A stretch of 64,000 nt of DNA, from assembly GCF_900112315.1 (NCBI RefSeq), contig NZ_FOLL01000009.1:62001-126000 (forward strand), in the 5' to 3' direction. Numbering within the stretch: position 1 is the first letter of the stretch; every line of letters starts with the position of its first letter. This DNA comes from Parapedobacter composti (GTDB lineage Bacteria; Bacteroidota; Bacteroidia; Sphingobacteriales; Sphingobacteriaceae). This document shows, piece by piece, positions 52,436-60,095 of this stretch. Under the pieces are notes generated by a model that ran no database searches, had not been told where the DNA came from, and saw only the letters and a program-made list of their open reading frames with translations. The translations under genes were made by a program, and so were the position numbers.

Positions 52436-53380
52436 TTACGCGGTCAGGAAAAGCTGCTTGGAGGTTTGGGGAATAAGGTTTAACGCCCTGGCCCGGTCAA
52501 AGAGAATCTGCACCGCCCGCCGGCCTTCATCACCCAGCGAAACAGAAAAACGATTAACATACAATTCAATATGTTTGTACATCACCGCTTCACTCATTGC
52601 CTGAGCATGGAAGCGGATGAATTCCAGGCCCGATTCGGGATTCGCCAACGCAAATTCCACACTTCTTCGGATCACTCGGTTTATTTTACGTTTGATGTCA
52701 TCCGGCAATTCACGCTTGACAACGATTCCCCCCAGAGGAATCGGCGCCTCTGCCATTTTTTCCCAGTAGTCGCCCAAATCAATCACCTTGTGCAACCCCT
52801 TGTCTTGATAGGTAAACCGGTTTTCATGAATAATCAGCCCGAGATCTATCTGTCCGTCAAGCAGCGCCTGCTCAATATCCGAAAACAACAGTTCGGTCTT
52901 GTTTTTCAATTGCGGAAAGGCCAGCCCAAGCAGAAAATTCGCGGTGGTATATCTTCCCGGGATCCCCACTCTCAGCTCACCACCGATCACCGACCCCCGA
53001 TCACCGATCACCGACCACCGATCACCGACCACCGACCCCCGATCACCGACCCCCGACCCCCGACCCCCGATCACCGCCCCCCCATCACCACCCACCAACT
53101 CCACCAATTCCGGCCGTTTGCAAATGAGCAGCGGACCTACACCAAACCCCAAGGCACTTCCCGCATCAAGCAACACATATGCTTCCACAGCATACGCATA
53201 CGCATGATAGCTAAGTTTGGTGATGTCCAGTTCGCCCCGAAACGCCCGTTGGTTCAGGGTTTCCACGTCTTCGTAGTAGACCTCAACGTCCAATCCTTCG
53301 GTATCCACCTTGCCATGGATAAAGGCATCGAAAATGAACGTATCATTGGGGCAGGGAGAAAAACCTAACGAGAGCTTCAT
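52436..53380 (-). CDS. mqnD: 1,4-dihydroxy-6-naphthoate synthase with repeat-encoded insertion
   Basis: 314 residues, no signal peptide. Type-2 periplasmic-binding fold as in MqnD: KLSLGFSPCPNDTFIFDAFI, LDITKLSYHAYAYAVEAYVL, GSALGFGVGPLLICKRPELV, VGIPGRYTTANFLLGLAFPQ, LGLIIHENRFTYQDKGLHKV. It makes 1,4-dihydroxy-6-naphthoate from cyclic dehypoxanthine futalosine in menaquinone synthesis. Residues ~96-133 (GGRGSGVGDRGSVVGDRWSV and following) are an insertion of about 35 residues encoded by a 7-bp tandem repeat; it lies between conserved blocks, so it is probably a surface loop. Last gene of the surE operon. Confidence 0.9.
   Translation of the reverse strand: MKLSLGFSPCPNDTFIFDAFIHGKVDTEGLDVEVYYEDVETLNQRAFRGELDITKLSYHAYAYAVEAYVLLDAGSALGFGVGPLLICKRPELVELVGGDGGAVIGGRGSGVGDRGSVVGDRWSVIGDRGSVIGGELRVGIPGRYTTANFLLGLAFPQLKNKTELLFSDIEQALLDGQIDLGLIIHENRFTYQDKGLHKVIDLGDYWEKMAEAPIPLGGIVVKRELPDDIKRKINRVIRRSVEFALANPESGLEFIRFHAQAMSEAVMYKHIELYVNRFSVSLGDEGRRAVQILFDRARALNLIPQTSKQLFLTA
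52983..53094 (-). repeat. 16-unit heptanucleotide tandem repeat within mqnD
   Basis: Sixteen consecutive 7-bp units (112 bp), plus-strand consensus CCGAYCM. Seven TGA-bearing units, two TGGTCGG and five GGG-starting units are seen on the coding strand, plus a TGGGTGG edge unit; the three nearest 53094 are degenerate. In the mqnD phase (first base at positions equal to 1 mod 3) the five in-phase units are GGGGCGG, GGGTCGG, GGGTCGG, TGGTCGG and GGGTCGG, none being TGATCGG. Translation gives a 7-residue period (VIGDRGS). A change of one or two units shifts the frame. Confidence 0.95.
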
Positions 53381-53384
53381 CTCA

Positions 53385-53651
53385 TTACTGAATTATACCG
53401 ATGTCCATTATAAAAATCAATAACAACGCAGCTACAAAAGTAATCAAAACCACGCCACGGGCACTCCGTTCAAGCGCATTACGGTAGAAGAAGCGGACCA
53501 ACAGCAGGTTAATTAACGCAGAAATGACATAAAGGCTCAGCGGCTTATTCCCCAGCATCATATTCCACGAGGTAAATAGGGTAAGCAGGTGCGCTATGGC
53601 CGGAGCCACTGCCCCGATGGCGCAGCCGAATATAAATGTGTTTCTTTTCAC
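53385..53651 (-). CDS. Small hypothetical membrane protein
   Basis: 88 residues with three membrane segments: FIFGCAIGAVAPAIAHLLTL, PLSLYVISALINLLLVRFFY, GVVLITFVAALLLIFIMDIG. No family recognised. Its start codon overlaps the surE stop (ATGA), and it ends 4 bp before mqnD, so surE, this gene and mqnD are one transcript. Confidence 0.75.
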   Translation of the reverse strand: MKRNTFIFGCAIGAVAPAIAHLLTLFTSWNMMLGNKPLSLYVISALINLLLVRFFYRNALERSARGVVLITFVAALLLIFIMDIGIIQ

Positions 53652-54424
53652 CTAATTTCGAAACTCCAGGAGTTCAGCTCCGGTATTGCATGGTGGGCGG
53701 TCATGTCAAACTGTACGGGTACGATAGAAGCGTAGCCGTTCTGTAACGCCCATACATCGGTATCTTCCCCCCTGTCACGCAGTTTGAACACACCCGTAAG
53801 CCAATAATAGCTTCTGTTGTAGGGATCTGTCCGCTCGTCAAACTCCTCTTCCCATTTGGCATCAGCTTGCCGGCAGATCTTTACTCCCTTGATATGCGGC
53901 ACATTCGGAAAATTCACATTGAGCAGCGTCCCTTTAGGCAATCCGTTCGCCAACACCTGTTTAGCCACCTCCCGCACAAACGGTCTGCATGCCGAAAAAT
54001 CGGCATCGTAATCGAAGTCGTCATACGAAAAACCGACGGAGGGAATGCCTTCTATAGCACCTTCCACCGCGGCAGACATGGTGCCGGAGTAAAGAACATT
54101 AATGGAGTTGTTCAGGCCGTGATTAATGCCAGACACACAAATATCAGGCTTTCGCCCTTTGAACACCTTGTTTACAGCCAGTTTAACGCAATCCACAGGG
54201 GTACCAGAACACTTATACATTTCCACATCCGGATAGATATAGATACGGTCAATGCGCAGGGGCTTGCCAATCGTAATGGCATGGCCGGTGCCCGACTGCG
54301 GCCCCTCGGGCGCCACCACGGTTACCTGCCCCAGTTGTTGCATTTCCTCAATCAATACCTTAATCCCCGTTGCGGTTATACCGTCGTCATTGACGACAAG
54401 AATCGAAGGGCGTTTTTTAGCCAT
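53648..54424 (-). CDS. surE: 5'/3'-nucleotidase SurE
   Basis: 258 residues: LVVNDDGITATGIKVL (metal-binding DD), VAPEGPQSGTGHAIT, SGINHGLNNSINVLYSGTMS, AAVEGAIEGIPSVGFS. A metal-dependent nucleotidase acting on nucleoside monophosphates and short polyphosphate. Cytosolic. First gene of a three-gene operon ending in mqnD. Confidence 0.96.
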   Translation of the reverse strand: MAKKRPSILVVNDDGITATGIKVLIEEMQQLGQVTVVAPEGPQSGTGHAITIGKPLRIDRIYIYPDVEMYKCSGTPVDCVKLAVNKVFKGRKPDICVSGINHGLNNSINVLYSGTMSAAVEGAIEGIPSVGFSYDDFDYDADFSACRPFVREVAKQVLANGLPKGTLLNVNFPNVPHIKGVKICRQADAKWEEEFDERTDPYNRSYYWLTGVFKLRDRGEDTDVWALQNGYASIVPVQFDMTAHHAIPELNSWSFEIR

Positions 54425-54443
54425 GGCGCTAAGTTAAAAAGAA

Positions 54444-54471
54444 AAGCGTTACAGACAATACCGTAACGCTT
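54444..54471 (-). terminator. Terminator downstream of the csbD gene
   Basis: 9-bp stem AAGCGTTAC / GTAACGCTT with a 10-base loop, followed on the minus strand by TTTTCTTTTT. It separates csbD from surE transcription. Confidence 0.75.
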
Positions 54472-54492
54472 CTCTCCTCAATCTTAAGCAAG

Positions 54493-54678
54493 TTATAAGC
54501 TGTTCAGCCAATCGACCACCTCATCCCGGGCTTTGCCTGTCCGTTGTTGAAGTCTACCTATCAGTTCATCTTCCTGGCCTTCTTCATACATCAAATCGTC
54601 ATCGGTCAAATCGGCATACTCTTGCTTAACTTTTCCCTTTACAACGTTCCAGTTACCTTTCCATTTTAAATCGCTCAT
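54493..54678 (-). CDS. CsbD-family stress protein
   Basis: 61 residues: LKWKGNWNVVKGKVKQEYAD, LTDDDLMYEEGQEDELIGRL, QQRTGKARDEVVDWLNSL. It matches CsbD (PF05532), small hydrophilic proteins abundant in general stress responses. Function unknown. A GGAAAAAG ribosome site precedes the ATG. Bracketed by terminators on both sides, so it is monocistronic. Confidence 0.92.
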   Translation of the reverse strand: MSDLKWKGNWNVVKGKVKQEYADLTDDDLMYEEGQEDELIGRLQQRTGKARDEVVDWLNSL

Positions 54679-54763
54679 AACTTTTTCCTTTTTTGATATC
54701 CTACCTATCTAACACCTCACAGTCGAAAAAGTTTGGCACCGTCACGGCCCCATAAACGAAAAA

Positions 54764-54788
54764 CGGCCAGCTCTGGGAGCTGGCCGTC
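54764..54788 (-). terminator. Terminator downstream of the OmpA gene
   Basis: Perfect 10-bp stem ACGGCCAGCT / AGCTGGCCGT with a 5-base loop and TTTTTCG on the minus strand, 35 bp after the OmpA stop. Confidence 0.85.
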
Positions 54789-54822
54789 TTCTTTTCGTAT
54801 AATCTTTCCCTCTGGGAGCCGA

Positions 54823-56184
54823 TTAACGGTTTACTTTGATTTCAACACGACGGTTAAGGATACGGCCTTCTTCAGTCGCATTTGAAGCAATCGGAGCCGA
54901 CTCACCAAATGCTTGGATATTAATCTTTGATGCGTCAACACCAGAGTTCACCAAGTATTGTTTAACAGAGTTAGCGCGATCCCTTGACAAGTTCAAGTTG
55001 TAAGCCTCAGTACCTTCTGAAGATGCATGTCCATCCAGTGTTACGCTGCCACCGCTTTGACGCAGGTCAGAAGACAATTTGTCAAGGGTAGAGTAAGACT
55101 CAGTCTTCAATACAGAGCTATCAAATTCAAACTGGATGTTTTGGTACGTAGACGCAGCAGCTTGTGTTTGCGGCTCAGGGAATTTGATAGGGCATCCAGA
55201 ACCGTCAACTTGCGTGCCGGCAGGCGTACCTGGGCATTTGTCAAATTTGTCAGACACGCCGTCGCCATCTTCGTCGCGGCTCAACTCGTCAACAAGGCCT
55301 TCCAGTGTAGATACACGTTGCTTCAACGCTTCAAGCTCATTACGCAATGAAGGATCTTTCAACTCATCATACAAGGTAGACACAGGGTTGTGCCAAGTCA
55401 AATCCGGTTTTGAAGAAGAACCCAACGAGAATTCCAAACCTGCATAGGTGTAAGAAAACTTATCGGTCCTGTTATTATTCGCTACCAAACCGTAAAGGTT
55501 ATTACCACCGGTATAGTTCATGGTATGGCCCAAATCCAATGCTACACGGTCAGACAGTTTGAATTTAACACCCACACCTACCGGGATATACCGCTCAAGG
55601 ATGTAATCGCGGTCGCCATCAGGCCCAAAAGAACCTTCGCCTGTAGCAGCACCTGAATTACCGTCACGGTCAGTGTAGTTGGTCGGCGTATATGCCATCA
55701 ACCCGAAACCAGCGCTGGCATAGAAGTTAACTGCATTTTCCCTTCTTAAGAAGTCAATGGTCAACAACTGGAACACACCTGAAATGCTACCAGCCAATTG
55801 AACTTGGGTTTCTGCAGATTCGAAGCTTCCCGGAGTAGCACCACGACCAGCAACAGGTCCAGCGCTTCCATGGTTAGCTGCGAAAATACGACCACGGTTC
55901 AAATTACCTTGCAAGCTAAACAAGTGAGAGAATTGCTTGCGCAGGGAAATTCCGTAGTATTCACGTACGTTATAATCGAACAGATTTTCCTGACCGCCAA
56001 ACGGGCTTGAATAACCAGTTACTACCGCAGGGAGGGTAACACCTCCGTTCACACCTATAGACCACGTCCTGTATTGAGATCTCCCTCCAAATACAGTCGG
56101 CTCCTGTGCCTGTGCCGTCTCAGCCAACCCTAAGGCTGCTACCAGCGAACAAGCAACTGCCGTTTTGATTGTAGAATAATTCAT
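54823..56184 (-). CDS. OmpA-family outer membrane protein with TSP3-like repeat
   Basis: The ATG at 56184 begins a clear signal peptide (MNYSTIKTAVACSLVAALGL to ETAQA). 453 residues: N-terminal eight-stranded barrel-like part (~25-290, ending in YTYAGLEFSLG), a helical segment (LRNELEALKQRVSTLEGLVD), a calcium-binding TSP3-like repeat (DEDGDGVSDKFDKCPGTPAG), then the peptidoglycan-binding OmpA domain (NIQFEFDSSVLKTESYSTLD, GHASSEGTEAYNLNLSRDRA, NRRVEIKVNR). Abundant porin-like anchor of the outer membrane. A near-perfect Bacteroidetes promoter lies 49-80 bp upstream and a strong terminator follows. Confidence 0.95.
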   Translation of the reverse strand: MNYSTIKTAVACSLVAALGLAETAQAQEPTVFGGRSQYRTWSIGVNGGVTLPAVVTGYSSPFGGQENLFDYNVREYYGISLRKQFSHLFSLQGNLNRGRIFAANHGSAGPVAGRGATPGSFESAETQVQLAGSISGVFQLLTIDFLRRENAVNFYASAGFGLMAYTPTNYTDRDGNSGAATGEGSFGPDGDRDYILERYIPVGVGVKFKLSDRVALDLGHTMNYTGGNNLYGLVANNNRTDKFSYTYAGLEFSLGSSSKPDLTWHNPVSTLYDELKDPSLRNELEALKQRVSTLEGLVDELSRDEDGDGVSDKFDKCPGTPAGTQVDGSGCPIKFPEPQTQAAASTYQNIQFEFDSSVLKTESYSTLDKLSSDLRQSGGSVTLDGHASSEGTEAYNLNLSRDRANSVKQYLVNSGVDASKINIQAFGESAPIASNATEEGRILNRRVEIKVNR

Positions 56185-56232
56185 ACTCTTGTTTTTTTTA
56201 AGGTTAAAAATTTTTAATTGTCTAATTTTTCG

Positions 56233-56264
56233 CAAAAATAACCAATAGTTTGATTCACGCAACA
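56233..56264 (-). promoter_or_regulatory. Bacteroidetes-type promoter of the OmpA gene
   Basis: Minus-strand TGTTG, 19 bp spacer, TATTTTTG: the -7 box fits TAnnTTTG exactly and the -33 element nearly fits TTTG. Transcription would begin near 56226, giving a leader of about 40 bases. Confidence 0.8.
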
Positions 56265-56578
56265 TTTGCAAATACTATTCCAGTTTTTCCCGTTTTAGTG
56301 ATTTTTCAAAAAAAATAACACCAAAACAGTGCCTCTTACGGCCAACAAACGCTATATTTTATTGCCATACAATCAGTTACACACATCCCGTCAAAAAATC
56401 CGCTTAAGCTACTGGTAACTATTCCGGCCTTGCCAAAGACTGTTTGCAGCTCCCGCAATCCCGTTCCACATTTCCCGATGCTATTGTCCAGTTTATTGGT
56501 CAGTCCCGCAAGGACGCCGTAAAGCTACAGATAATCTGCAGCGTTTCCTAAAAAAAGGAAGATATTTTATCTTTCCCG
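56265..56578. other. Intergenic region between the OmpA promoter and pit
   Basis: About 310 bp without a plausible gene. Near the pit end a minus-strand stem GCTGCAG / CTGTAGC (56524-56542, one G-U pair) followed by TTTA is a weak terminator candidate for pit, preceded by a run of seven T. The rest is unremarkable. Confidence 0.35.
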
Positions 56579-57589
56579 TTAAAAAAGAAAATGAATAACA
56601 CAAAACGTTATCCCCGCTAACAGCGCCGACACCGGAATCGTAAGAATCCATGCCCATAATAAGCTAATGGTAACCCCCCAACGCACGGCAGACACCCGCT
56701 TCACCACGCCAACACCAATAATAGACCCCGTAATGGTATGGGTAGTCGAAACGGGAATACCGAAGTGCTCGGTAATGCCCAGTGTAACTGCGCCCGCCGT
56801 TTCGGCTCCAACGCCTTCCAGTGCAGTCACCTTCGTGATTTTGGTCCCCATAGTCTTCACGATTTTCCATCCTCCGCTCATCGTACCCAACGCGATTGCC
56901 GAATAACAGGTGAGTGGTATCCATTCCGGCATGGCATCATCAATCTGCAGGTAGCCGCCCGCCACCATAGCCACAAAAATAATCCCCATTACCTTCTGCG
57001 CATCGTTGCCCCCATGCGCAAAACTCAGTGCAGCCGAAGAAACCAGTTGCAGCTTTTTGAACCACCATTCCGCCACGGAAGGCCTGGCGTGCTTGGCAAT
57101 ATTAATGATAACCAACGTAATGATGATGGCGATAATCATACCTACCAGCGGAGCCAGCACGATGAACGAAATGATTTTCAAGGTCGCATTGATATTGATA
57201 GCGCCCAGCACACTGTCGCCCAGGATAAAAGCGTGTGTCATCCCGGCACCTGCAAATCCGCCGATCAAGGTATGCGAAGAACTTGATGGCACTCCATAAT
57301 ACCAGGTAAATAGGTTCCAGCCAATAGCAGCTATCAACCCGGCGAATATAACTTCCAGCGTAATATACTCCTCCAGCACCGTTTTGGCCACGGTGTTGGC
57401 TACCTTGTGATCCGTAAAATAAAAATAGGCAGCAAAGTTGAAGGCCGCCGCCCAGAGCACAGCCTGGAAAGGCGACAGTACTTTTGTGGACACAATCGTC
57501 GCAATTGAATTGGCAGCATCGTGGAAGCCATTGATGTAGTCAAATGCAATGGCGAGAATAATAACAATAACCAATAGTGTGGTGACCAT
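56579..57589 (-). CDS. pit: Low-affinity inorganic phosphate transporter (PiT)
   Basis: 336 residues with about ten membrane segments and the duplicated PiT signatures: FDYINGFHDAANSIATIVST near the N-terminus, and the inverted copy FAHGGNDAQKVMGIIFVAM; GVPSSSSHTLIGGFAGAG and FGIPVSTTHTITGSIIGVG. It imports phosphate or metal-phosphate with H+ or cation. It follows the DUF47 gene by 19 bp, the usual pair. Confidence 0.95.
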   Translation of the reverse strand: MVTTLLVIVIILAIAFDYINGFHDAANSIATIVSTKVLSPFQAVLWAAAFNFAAYFYFTDHKVANTVAKTVLEEYITLEVIFAGLIAAIGWNLFTWYYGVPSSSSHTLIGGFAGAGMTHAFILGDSVLGAININATLKIISFIVLAPLVGMIIAIIITLVIINIAKHARPSVAEWWFKKLQLVSSAALSFAHGGNDAQKVMGIIFVAMVAGGYLQIDDAMPEWIPLTCYSAIALGTMSGGWKIVKTMGTKITKVTALEGVGAETAGAVTLGITEHFGIPVSTTHTITGSIIGVGVVKRVSAVRWGVTISLLWAWILTIPVSALLAGITFCVIHFLF

Positions 57590-57608
57590 GCTATGCGTGC
57601 GGTTATTA

Positions 57609-58256
57609 TCAGGCGTTTTTCACTAAGATGCTTTCCAACACATTGGCCACGTCCTCGCATTTATCCGTGGCGGTTTCCATCGCAGACAGTACTTCCTTGT
57701 ATTTAATCAGTGCAATAGCATCCTTCTCAAACTCAAACAGCTCGCCCACGGCTTTATCGAAGATATAATCGGCCTTGTTTTCGATGCTATTGATGCGCAC
57801 GCAGGAGTCCGTGATGTTCCGGATGTTTTTCAGGTTGCGCAGTTCATGCACAGCTTTCGCCACGTCCTCGGTAGCCTCCAAAATAAGGTCGGCCATCTCA
57901 ATCATGGGGTCAGTAATCTGATCAAGCTTATACAGTTCTATCCGGTTGGATGAGCCGTGGATAAAGTCAGCCACGTCGTCCAACGAGCTGGCTAACGTAT
58001 GGATATCTTCCCGATCAAACGGCGTAATGAAGTTTTTTCCCAACTCCAGGTGTATCTGGTGCGAAATATCGTCGCCCCGATGTTCCAGATCTTCAATCTT
58101 CCTGCAGAGGTCCTTCCGTTTGGTAACATCCGCAAGGTTTACCAGTTCCTTCAGCAGCTTAGCCATGTCTATCAGGTTATTGCTTGCCTGTTCAAAAAGC
58201 GGAAAAAACTTCTTGTCTTTAGGAACGAAATATTGGAATATGCTGTTGAGCGACAT
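57609..58256 (-). CDS. DUF47 PhoU-like protein
   Basis: The ATG at 58256 (MSLNSIFQYFVPKDKKFFPL) is chosen over 58274. 215 residues of PhoU-like helices: LLKELVNLADVTKRKDLCRK, EHRGDDISHQIHLELGKNFI, FDREDIHTLASSLDDVADFI, ATDKCEDVANVLESIL, with the E/DxxxD metal-binding pattern. DUF47 proteins pair with Pit-type transporters and control or support them. The region before the start has TTAACA direct repeats and a perfect -7 box. Confidence 0.93.
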   Translation of the reverse strand: MSLNSIFQYFVPKDKKFFPLFEQASNNLIDMAKLLKELVNLADVTKRKDLCRKIEDLEHRGDDISHQIHLELGKNFITPFDREDIHTLASSLDDVADFIHGSSNRIELYKLDQITDPMIEMADLILEATEDVAKAVHELRNLKNIRNITDSCVRINSIENKADYIFDKAVGELFEFEKDAIALIKYKEVLSAMETATDKCEDVANVLESILVKNA

Positions 58257-58271
58257 ACATAGAAATTTAGG

Positions 58272-58305
58272 CAAAAATACAACGTTAATGTTAATTTAAT
58301 GTTAA
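58272..58305 (-). promoter_or_regulatory. Candidate Pho-regulated promoter of DUF47-pit
   Basis: Minus strand: TTAACA, 5 bases, TTAACA (58305-58289 region, 11-bp period, each followed by TTAA), then after a short gap TATTTTTG at 58279-58272, an exact TAnnTTTG -7 box. No TTTG lies at the -33 spacing; the direct repeats take that place, as at activator-dependent Pho promoters. The repeats match the TT(A/C/T)ACA-N5 pattern known for PhoP in Bacillus. Activity inferred. Confidence 0.55.
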
Positions 58306-58345
58306 CTAACAAACTGTTCTCCGTTAAGCCCTGTCGGCCCGGTTA

Positions 58346-59383
58346 CTACAGCGACGGCTTAACCTTTTCCAGGGTAAATGCAAAAGTAGTCCCCAAACCT
58401 TCAGTACTGCGCACGTTGATGGTCTGTTCGTGCGCCTCTATAATATGTTTCACGATGGCGAGCCCCAGGCCTGAGCCACCTATCTTGCGCGACCGGCTCT
58501 TGTCCGTCCGGTAAAACCGCTCAAACACCCGCGGAAGATTCTTTTCTTCAATACCGATGCCATCGTCGGTCACCTCCACCAAAACGGTTTCAAACAACTC
58601 ATATATCCGGATATCCGTACACCCGTTGGCTTTTCCATATTTCAATGAGTTGTCAATGAGGTTCACCAATACCTGCCTAATCTTTTCCCTGTCGGCCATC
58701 ACCATCATCGGATGCTGGTACTTTTCTTTAAATACCAACGTAATGTTATGGCTCTTTGCCTTATCTTCCATGGATTCCATAACCTCCTTAACCAGTGTCA
58801 CCAAATCAAATTTCTGGTAGGTGATGGGAATCTGCCCGCTTTCCAGTTTGGATATCTCATCCAGATCCTTAATCAAGAAAGTCAACCTATCGAGATTCTG
58901 GGAGGCTTTCATCAGAAATTGGGCTGCCATCTCCGGGTCCTCCTGCACCATGCCTTCCTGCAGCGCATCAATATAGCCCTGTATGGCAAACAGCGGAGTT
59001 TTGAATTCATGCGAAATATTGGCCAGAAACTCCCGGCGGAACCGTTCCTGTTCCTTCAGCGTATCAATCTCCTTCTTTTTTTCCTTGGCCCAGTCACGCA
59101 CTTGCTGTTCCACATCATTGATGGGATCATCACTCATCCGGTCGCCCAGCGCCGCTTTGAGATCCTTTCCCAGTTTGAGGTTATGGATAAGCTTATAGAT
59201 TAGCTTTATCTTATTATAAATATACCGCTGAAACAGGTAATAAAATGCAACAAAGCTGATGGTAAACGATATGGCCAGCGTAATCAGAAAGTATCCCCAG
59301 CTTTGCTGGAAATAAAAATTCATACAAGCGATGGATAAGCCCACCGCAAAGGCGTTGATAAATACGAGCAAAATAAACCGCAT
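58346..59383 (-). CDS. PhoR-like sensor histidine kinase
   Basis: 345 residues: two membrane helices at 2-25 and 31-52, no PAS or HAMP recognised, a coiled linker, dimerisation/phosphoacceptor helix with His in EFLANISHEFKTPLFAIQGY, then the ATPase domain with NLIDNSLKYG (N box), VTDDGIGIEEKNLPRVFERF (G1/F) and GGSGLGLAIVKHII (G2). No response regulator is adjacent. It lies just upstream of the DUF47-pit genes and resembles PhoR-type kinases, so phosphate sensing is likely but not shown. Confidence 0.88.
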   Translation of the reverse strand: MRFILLVFINAFAVGLSIACMNFYFQQSWGYFLITLAISFTISFVAFYYLFQRYIYNKIKLIYKLIHNLKLGKDLKAALGDRMSDDPINDVEQQVRDWAKEKKKEIDTLKEQERFRREFLANISHEFKTPLFAIQGYIDALQEGMVQEDPEMAAQFLMKASQNLDRLTFLIKDLDEISKLESGQIPITYQKFDLVTLVKEVMESMEDKAKSHNITLVFKEKYQHPMMVMADREKIRQVLVNLIDNSLKYGKANGCTDIRIYELFETVLVEVTDDGIGIEEKNLPRVFERFYRTDKSRSRKIGGSGLGLAIVKHIIEAHEQTINVRSTEGLGTTFAFTLEKVKPSL

Positions 59384-59395
59384 CGCAGTAACTGA

Positions 59396-60055
59396 TTATT
59401 CGAAACGCCCAAGAACCGTTAGCCCGCCGGAAACCTTATCCCCAATCTTCACGTCCACTTTGGCATCCAATGGCAAAAACACGTCCACGCGAGAACCGAA
59501 CTTGATAAACCCAAATTCCTCGCCCTGTTTAACCGCTGCTCCCTCCTTCACGTACCAAACGATGCGCCGGGCCAGGGCGCCGGCAATCTGGCGGAATAAG
59601 ATTTCCCTGCCTTGCGCTGTACGAACCGCTATGCTGGTCCGCTCATTAAGTGCCGATGACTTCGGGTGCCATGCCACCAGGTATTTTCCAGGATGGTACC
59701 GGAAAAACGTAACCTCGCCGCTCACCGGATTACGGTTGATATGCACGTTCACGGGCGACATGAAAATGGATACCTGGATGCGCTTATCGTTAAAGTATTC
59801 GGTTTCCTCCGTTTCTTCGATGACCACCACTTGTCCATCAGCAGGACATAAGACGATATTGTCATCGGTGATGATGGTCCGTTTCGGGTTCCTGAAAAAC
59901 TGCAGAACGGTAAAAAACAGCAAAAACGAAAGAATATACACACCCCAAACAACCAGTTCATTATCCGGAATCAGGTAATGAACCAGGGCATTGGCCACAA
60001 AAATAACCAACAAGGTGATAGCGATAGAGGTATAGCCTTCTTTATGGATGGTCAT
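59396..60055 (-). CDS. psd: Phosphatidylserine decarboxylase family protein
   Basis: 219 residues, the short Bacteroidetes/archaetidylserine-type form. Two membrane segments at the N-terminus (SIAITLLVIFVANALVHYLI, VVWGVYILSFLLFFTVLQFF), then the catalytic part: VLCPADGQVVVIEE, RIQVSIFMSPVNVHINRNPV, FRYHPGKYLVAW, and the self-cleavage site GS in FIKFGSRVDVFLP, where the Ser becomes the pyruvoyl group. It makes phosphatidylethanolamine. A TAAATTTG -7-like box lies right before the start. 12 bp upstream of the histidine kinase. Confidence 0.92.
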   Translation of the reverse strand: MTIHKEGYTSIAITLLVIFVANALVHYLIPDNELVVWGVYILSFLLFFTVLQFFRNPKRTIITDDNIVLCPADGQVVVIEETEETEYFNDKRIQVSIFMSPVNVHINRNPVSGEVTFFRYHPGKYLVAWHPKSSALNERTSIAVRTAQGREILFRQIAGALARRIVWYVKEGAAVKQGEEFGFIKFGSRVDVFLPLDAKVDVKIGDKVSGGLTVLGRFE

Positions 60056-60095
60056 GCATCAAATTTATAAATGGCAAACTTACATAAAAATATAC

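Noticed and set aside
52983-53094. CRISPR-like array
   Set aside because: Units are 7 bp and contiguous, without spacers, and lie inside a coding frame. It is a microsatellite.
52571-53368. 265-residue plus-strand frame with TDHRPPI repeats
   Set aside because: Antisense to mqnD; the repeated peptide is only the heptamer repeat read on the other strand.
53867-54466. 199-residue plus-strand frame
   Set aside because: Antisense to surE, a complete and well-recognised gene.
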